A DNA stretch of 64,000 bases from Vibrio porteresiae DSM 19223 (lineage in GTDB: Bacteria > Pseudomonadota > Gammaproteobacteria > Enterobacterales > Vibrionaceae). The notes below the pieces were generated by a model that made no database searches, was not told the DNA's origin, and worked only from the letters and a program-made list of their open reading frames with translations. Made by a program: the position numbers and the translations under genes. The stretch covers positions 2,108,001 through 2,172,000 of the forward strand of contig NZ_AP024895.1 in NCBI RefSeq assembly GCF_024347055.1. Direction: 5' to 3'. Below, piece by piece: positions 60,458 through 64,000 of this stretch; the stretch's first letter is position 1, and every line of letters starts with the position of its first letter.

Positions 60458-61105
60458 TTAAAACCAAGACTCTGGGATAATGATGATATCCCCAGGCAGC
60501 AAGTCGACATTGGCTTTGATGTTGCCATCCTCCAATAAGTCATCGATTTTCAACCCGTATTGCACCTGTTTACCGTTGACCACACGAATCAAACTGGCGT
60601 GGTTACCGTTGGCGTACTCAGTTAATCCCCCCACTTGAATCATGGCATCCAGTAGCGTCATGTTTTTGGTGTAACTGATCGCTTTAGGTTGTGCCGCTTC
60701 CCCAATCACCCGAACTTGTTCGCTAAATGGTCCAACAAAACCATCGACAATCACAGAAACAATCGGCTGACGCACATAGTTGGCGAGTTTAGATTCAATC
60801 TCGCGAGCTAACTGGGTGGGTGTTTTACCTGAGGCATGAATATCTTCGACTAGCGAGGTGGTGATCATACCGTCCGGTCTCACTTTGTAAGAGCCAGACA
60901 CTTCGGAGTTGCCCCACACAAACACATTCAATGTATCTCCTGGGCCAATTAGATAAGAGTAGTCACTGATGTTTTTAGTCAATGATGGATGCACTGTCGC
61001 CATCGGTAAATCTGGAAGTGCACTGGAGCACGCGCCTATCAACAACGCAGAAAAAATCACACCTAATCGTGATAATAAAAATTTCAAATTACCCAATCCT
61101 TTCAT
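60458..61105 (-). CDS. Polysaccharide export lipoprotein, Wza type (XrtA system)
   Basis: A 215-residue lipoprotein with lipobox IGAC near the end of the signal peptide. The Poly_export domain starts at SDYSYLIGPGDTLNVFVWG, and SLBB-like repeats follow (VRVIGEAAQPKAISYTKNMTLLDAMIQVGG). It would form the outer-membrane export channel. It is the first minus-strand gene of the EPS unit, 16 bases before the chain-length gene. The ATG at 61105 after GGTGGATGTAACC is chosen over a GTG four codons upstream. Confidence 0.9.
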   Translation of the reverse strand: MKGLGNLKFLLSRLGVIFSALLIGACSSALPDLPMATVHPSLTKNISDYSYLIGPGDTLNVFVWGNSEVSGSYKVRPDGMITTSLVEDIHASGKTPTQLAREIESKLANYVRQPIVSVIVDGFVGPFSEQVRVIGEAAQPKAISYTKNMTLLDAMIQVGGLTEYANGNHASLIRVVNGKQVQYGLKIDDLLEDGNIKANVDLLPGDIIIIPESWF

Positions 61106-61750
61106 GGTTACATCCACCGTATGTATATCTAATCATCCCTTGTTTCAGGTATTAACTTCATTTCTATAAATAAATATCATGCAAATATAGTCGAAGTTAG
61201 GCATTAATAATCTATTACCGAATGCAAATTATAAACAGATATCTATTTATTTATTTTAGCTATTTGAACTCATGAACAATTATCAACACATTTGTGTCAT
61301 TTTTGAGACAAACATTCATGGAATCACCAAACCGCTGAACTAGACTAACGAACAAATGTAAATTTACGAAAAGGTGAAGCACGATGAAAAATATATACTA
61401 TGCTGTTGACCCTAGCTGTAAATTAGGACAAATTAATACACACATTAAAAAGATTAGAAACGGCTTAAACAGAATTTACTTTTTACCATCACCATCTAAA
61501 ATACAAAATTATCAATAACAATGAGCCATTTGTGAACACAACAAAAAGACATTATAACTAATTGATATTTATATAAAAATACAAGAAAGTTTTGGCTAAT
61601 GGACTTTTACAATTAATTCAGAATGAGCGAGAGACAGCATTGTTTATTGATTTTATTAATTAATCAGTCAGTTATACAATGCTAGGACTAGAATAGGTTA
61701 TCGCATGTCATACCTATTCAGTTTATCTCTGGCGATAGGGATAAAAATAA
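61106..61750. promoter_or_regulatory. Divergent AT-rich region between the two arms of the EPS locus
   Basis: 645 bases. It must contain the promoters of both arms. It also contains a small frame (61384-61518) with a good ribosome site. No ops/JUMPstart element (GGCGGTAG) was seen. Confidence 0.55.
61384..61518 (+). CDS. Possible 44-residue small protein in the EPS divergent region
   Basis: The frame starts MKNIYYAVDPSCKLGQINTH, ends at a TAA at 61516-61518, and is preceded by AAAAGGTGAAGCACG, a well-spaced ribosome-binding site. It is hydrophilic and basic with no signal peptide and no recognisable domain. It is too short for firm prediction and could be a leader peptide or an artefact of the AT-rich region. 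Its position upstream of the sugar-transferase gene suggests a regulatory or leader role if real. Confidence 0.35.
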   Translation: MKNIYYAVDPSCKLGQINTHIKKIRNGLNRIYFLPSPSKIQNYQ

Positions 61751-63145
61751 ATGAACACTACACTTTTCAGTGGCATAAAGCCAAGTAGCGTTATTGTGAT
61801 TGTCACAGACTACATCGCTATCATTGGCGCATATTTTCTGTGCTACTACTTAGTAACTCATTATTTAATATCAGATGATTATCTAACGATAATAAATCAA
61901 TGGGTTCAACCGATAATATTCGCTATAACGATTTCTATCTTTATACTTTCTGTCGGTTTATACAATGTAAAGTTGAGAGAAAATTTCAGCGGAATTGTGA
62001 TCAGAATATTTGTTTGTGTTTTGTTGGCTTATATTATCGACAAAGTAGTCTACGCTTTAACAGAAATCAACCAACCAGCCCATTTTGCAGAGTATTTTTC
62101 TATCTTTGCCTTCATCACACTGGTTTGTACTCGCTACTTGCTAAGTAAGACTGCCTATCAAAGCTTAGGCGAACGCAACATTTTGGTGCTTGGCACCGGT
62201 GAACGCGCCAAAGTGATCGAACAGTATATGCGCCGCAAAACCGATAGGATTGGTCTTAACTTCGTTGGTTTTATCGAAATGCCGGGGGATGCGGCTGATG
62301 GGATAAAACGCGAGCGAAAACTGGATCTTAAAGAGTCACTAGAAACCTTTGCCCTAAAAAATCACGTTGATGAAATCGTAGTGGCTTGCGATGAAAGGCG
62401 TAATGTTCTGCCCAATGAAAGCCTGGCTATCTGTAAACGCCAAGGTATCAACATCAGTAACATCGTCGATTTTTTCGAACACGAAACAGGTCAAGTGGTG
62501 GTCACCCAAGTTTACCCTTCTTGGATCATCTATGGTCCTAACCATCGCTATAGCCCTTTGCACAAATCGCTCGATTGGCTATTTAACACTTGCATTTCAC
62601 TGGCGATTTTCAGTGTTGTCTGGCCGTTTATGTTACTCGCCATGCTCGCTATTAAGCTGGAAGATGGATTACGCGCTCCGGTGTTCTATTCACAAATTCG
62701 CGTTGGCTTAGATGGCAAGCTCTTCTCCATTTACAAGTTTCGCAGCATGAGCATTGATGCGGAAAAAGATGGGGCGAAATGGGCGCAAACCTCTGATCCA
62801 CGTGTCACAAAAGTGGGACATTTCCTAAGAAAATATCGAATTGATGAATTACCTCAACTGTTCAATGTGCTGCGAGGCGACATGGGGTTTGTTGGGCCAA
62901 GACCGGAACGTCCTCAATTTACTAAAGAATTTGAAATAGAGATCCCCTACTACAACCAACGCTATAGCGTTCGCCCTGGTTTAACAGGCTGGGCGCAGCT
63001 GAAATACCCTTATGGCAGCAGCAAGCAAGATGCCATCGAGAAACTAAAATACGATCTGTACTACATCAAGTACCGCGGCTTTTTGTTCGATCTCTTGATT
63101 CTACTGCGAACAACCGAAGTGGTGCTGTTTGGCAAAGGACGCTAA
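61751..63145 (+). CDS. Undecaprenyl-phosphate sugar transferase (XrtA-associated, TIGR03013-like)
   Basis: A 464-residue membrane enzyme that starts exopolysaccharide synthesis by moving a sugar-phosphate to undecaprenyl phosphate. Four N-terminal helices and a CoA-binding-like Rossmann segment (ILVLGTGERAKVIE) lead to a fifth helix near 275-300 and the bacterial sugar transferase domain: KFRSMSIDAEKDGAKWA, LRKYRIDELPQLFNVLRGDMGFVGPRPERP, and VRPGLTGWAQ. The length and ending match the exosortase-linked subgroup. It leads the plus-strand arm and is followed 63 bases on by a deacetylase gene. Confidence 0.92.
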   Translation: MNTTLFSGIKPSSVIVIVTDYIAIIGAYFLCYYLVTHYLISDDYLTIINQWVQPIIFAITISIFILSVGLYNVKLRENFSGIVIRIFVCVLLAYIIDKVVYALTEINQPAHFAEYFSIFAFITLVCTRYLLSKTAYQSLGERNILVLGTGERAKVIEQYMRRKTDRIGLNFVGFIEMPGDAADGIKRERKLDLKESLETFALKNHVDEIVVACDERRNVLPNESLAICKRQGINISNIVDFFEHETGQVVVTQVYPSWIIYGPNHRYSPLHKSLDWLFNTCISLAIFSVVWPFMLLAMLAIKLEDGLRAPVFYSQIRVGLDGKLFSIYKFRSMSIDAEKDGAKWAQTSDPRVTKVGHFLRKYRIDELPQLFNVLRGDMGFVGPRPERPQFTKEFEIEIPYYNQRYSVRPGLTGWAQLKYPYGSSKQDAIEKLKYDLYYIKYRGFLFDLLILLRTTEVVLFGKGR

Positions 63146-63208
63146 TCCGTTGATGTATGTAAACCGTTTTCAGAACCAAGATGTCGAGATCCCAAGGAGT
63201 GAGGATTA

Positions 63209-64000
63209 ATGAGTCAACCACGCAGTAATGCAATGACTGTGGATGTAGAAGATTATTTCCAAGTTGCAGCGTTTGAAAAACAGATCCAGTTTGCTGACTG
63301 GGGTAAAAAATACGAAGTACGCGTCGAACGTAATACTGAACGATTACTGACTCTATTTGATGAACACCAAACCAAAGCCACCTTTTTTGTCTTGGGTTGG
63401 GTCGCTGAGCATTGTCCACAATTGGTGCGCAGAATCGTGGAACAAGGACACGAGTTGGCAAGTCATGGTTACGCCCACCAGCGTGCCAACACCCAATCTC
63501 GTCAAGTGTTCCAAGAAGACGTGTATCGCTCAAAATCTTTCTTGGAACAGGTCAGTGGTGTGGCGGTACACGGCTATCGCGCCCCCAGTTTTTCCGTCAA
63601 TCCAGATAATGAATGGGTATTTGAAGTGCTGGCAGAGGTGGGCTTTACCTTTAGCAGCAGTACTTACCCGGTGAAACGCGATCTGTATGGCGCGCCAGAT
63701 TGGCCACGCCTCAAATATCGCCGCCCAGAAGGCATTATCGAGATTCCCTTACCCACCAATACCAGTACCGGCTTTAAACTGCCGATTGGTGGCGGTGGTT
63801 TTTTTCGCCTTTATCCTTACTCAATGAGTAAATATCTGATTAATCAGTTCATTACTCAAACAGAACAGCCTTTCTGTTTTTACTTCCATCCGTGGGAGAT
63901 TGACGCACAGCAGCCTCGAATGCACGGCATTCCGCTCAAGTCACGTTTTCGCCATTACCTGAATCTGGGACAAATGGAAAAACGCCTGACCCATTTACTG
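63209..64000 (+). CDS. XrtA-system polysaccharide deacetylase (incomplete at window end)
   Basis: The frame from the ATG at 63209 is open to the end of the window (264 codons) and the gene is cut there. It encodes NodB-like deacetylase motifs: AMTVDVEDYFQV (metal Asp), ATFFVLGWVAE, HELASHGYAH (metal His) and YRAPSFSV, then FCFYFHPWEID with the later catalytic His. The DUF3473-like end confirms the XrtA-associated subgroup, which modifies the polymer and is cytosolic or membrane-associated. GAGTGAGGATTA precedes the start. Confidence 0.92.
   Translation, partial: MSQPRSNAMTVDVEDYFQVAAFEKQIQFADWGKKYEVRVERNTERLLTLFDEHQTKATFFVLGWVAEHCPQLVRRIVEQGHELASHGYAHQRANTQSRQVFQEDVYRSKSFLEQVSGVAVHGYRAPSFSVNPDNEWVFEVLAEVGFTFSSSTYPVKRDLYGAPDWPRLKYRRPEGIIEIPLPTNTSTGFKLPIGGGGFFRLYPYSMSKYLINQFITQTEQPFCFYFHPWEIDAQQPRMHGIPLKSRFRHYLNLGQMEKRLTHLL

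Noticed and set aside
61106..61750. ops/JUMPstart element upstream of the EPS genes
   Set aside because: GGCGGTAG was not found on either strand in this region.
1..64000. Prophage, integrative element, insertion sequence, CRISPR array or tRNA/rRNA genes
   Set aside because: No transposase, integrase, phage structural gene, regular spaced repeats or recognisable stable RNA gene was seen in the window.

Overview
The window looks like a chromosomal segment of a Vibrio-like gammaproteobacterium. The support is family content: stand-alone astE and cobT, a YcfL/LpoB-type lipoprotein operon, VF530, a DbpA helicase, tcyP, and a dCache-type chemoreceptor, with short intergenic terminators and moderate GC throughout. 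No rRNA, tRNA, CRISPR array, insertion sequence, integrase or attachment site was seen. The two ends cut genes: btuD at the left and an XrtA-type polysaccharide deacetylase at the right.

Layout. 1-12.6 kb: vitamin B12 import (btuCD), succinylglutamate desuccinylase (astE), lower-ligand activation (cobT) and synthesis (bluB), two convergent sulfur-compound transporters (tcyP and a YeeE/YedE protein), several small membrane or lipoproteins, and glycerol dehydrogenase. 12.6-18.4 kb: an Hsp70-like YegD divergent from a harpin-like protein carrying a pectate-lyase-3 domain, an AbgB-like amidohydrolase, and a DUF2076 protein. 18.6-22.2 kb: an overlapping four-gene ABC importer operon whose last gene is a ModA-like protein without a signal peptide, which points to molybdate or tungstate. 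22.4-26.1 kb: DUF805, a NYN protein, an XRE-cupin regulator divergent from a DMT exporter across two near-identical palindromes, and a LysR regulator. 26.4-31.7 kb: a small catabolic operon (hydroxyacid dehydrogenase, aldehyde dehydrogenase, M20 amidohydrolase) followed by a two-gene DUF3100-type membrane pair.

32-45 kb: e(P4)-type acid phosphatase, Bcr/CflA exporter, PAS/GAF/GGDEF diguanylate cyclase, MmcQ-like protein, OmpA-family porin, secreted pectinesterase divergent from a PadR regulator, cupin, DUF4405 protein, DbpA, VF530 and an outer-membrane barrel. 45-51 kb: a chemoreceptor and a five-gene envelope lipoprotein operon containing LpoB-like and YcfL-like members. 51.4-54.7 kb: an OmpR/EnvZ-type two-component system divergent from a small Met/His-rich exported protein; the sensor carries the same kind of Met/His motif in its periplasmic loop, suggesting metal sensing.

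54.8-64 kb: one arm of an XrtA (exosortase A)-type exopolysaccharide locus. On the minus strand lie export lipoprotein, chain-length determinant, tyrosine autokinase, outer-membrane protein, AAA ATPase and low-molecular-weight tyrosine phosphatase; divergent on the plus strand are the initiating sugar transferase and a polysaccharide deacetylase. The rest of the locus should lie beyond position 64000.

Most notable points: a harpin/PL3 protein in which two of the catalytic residues appear replaced; a cytosolic ModA-like fourth gene in a FecCD-type importer operon; shared metal-binding-like motifs in a sensor kinase and its divergent small protein; and a 12-bp repeat that encodes the Tyr-rich tail of the kinase while overlapping the start of the next gene.
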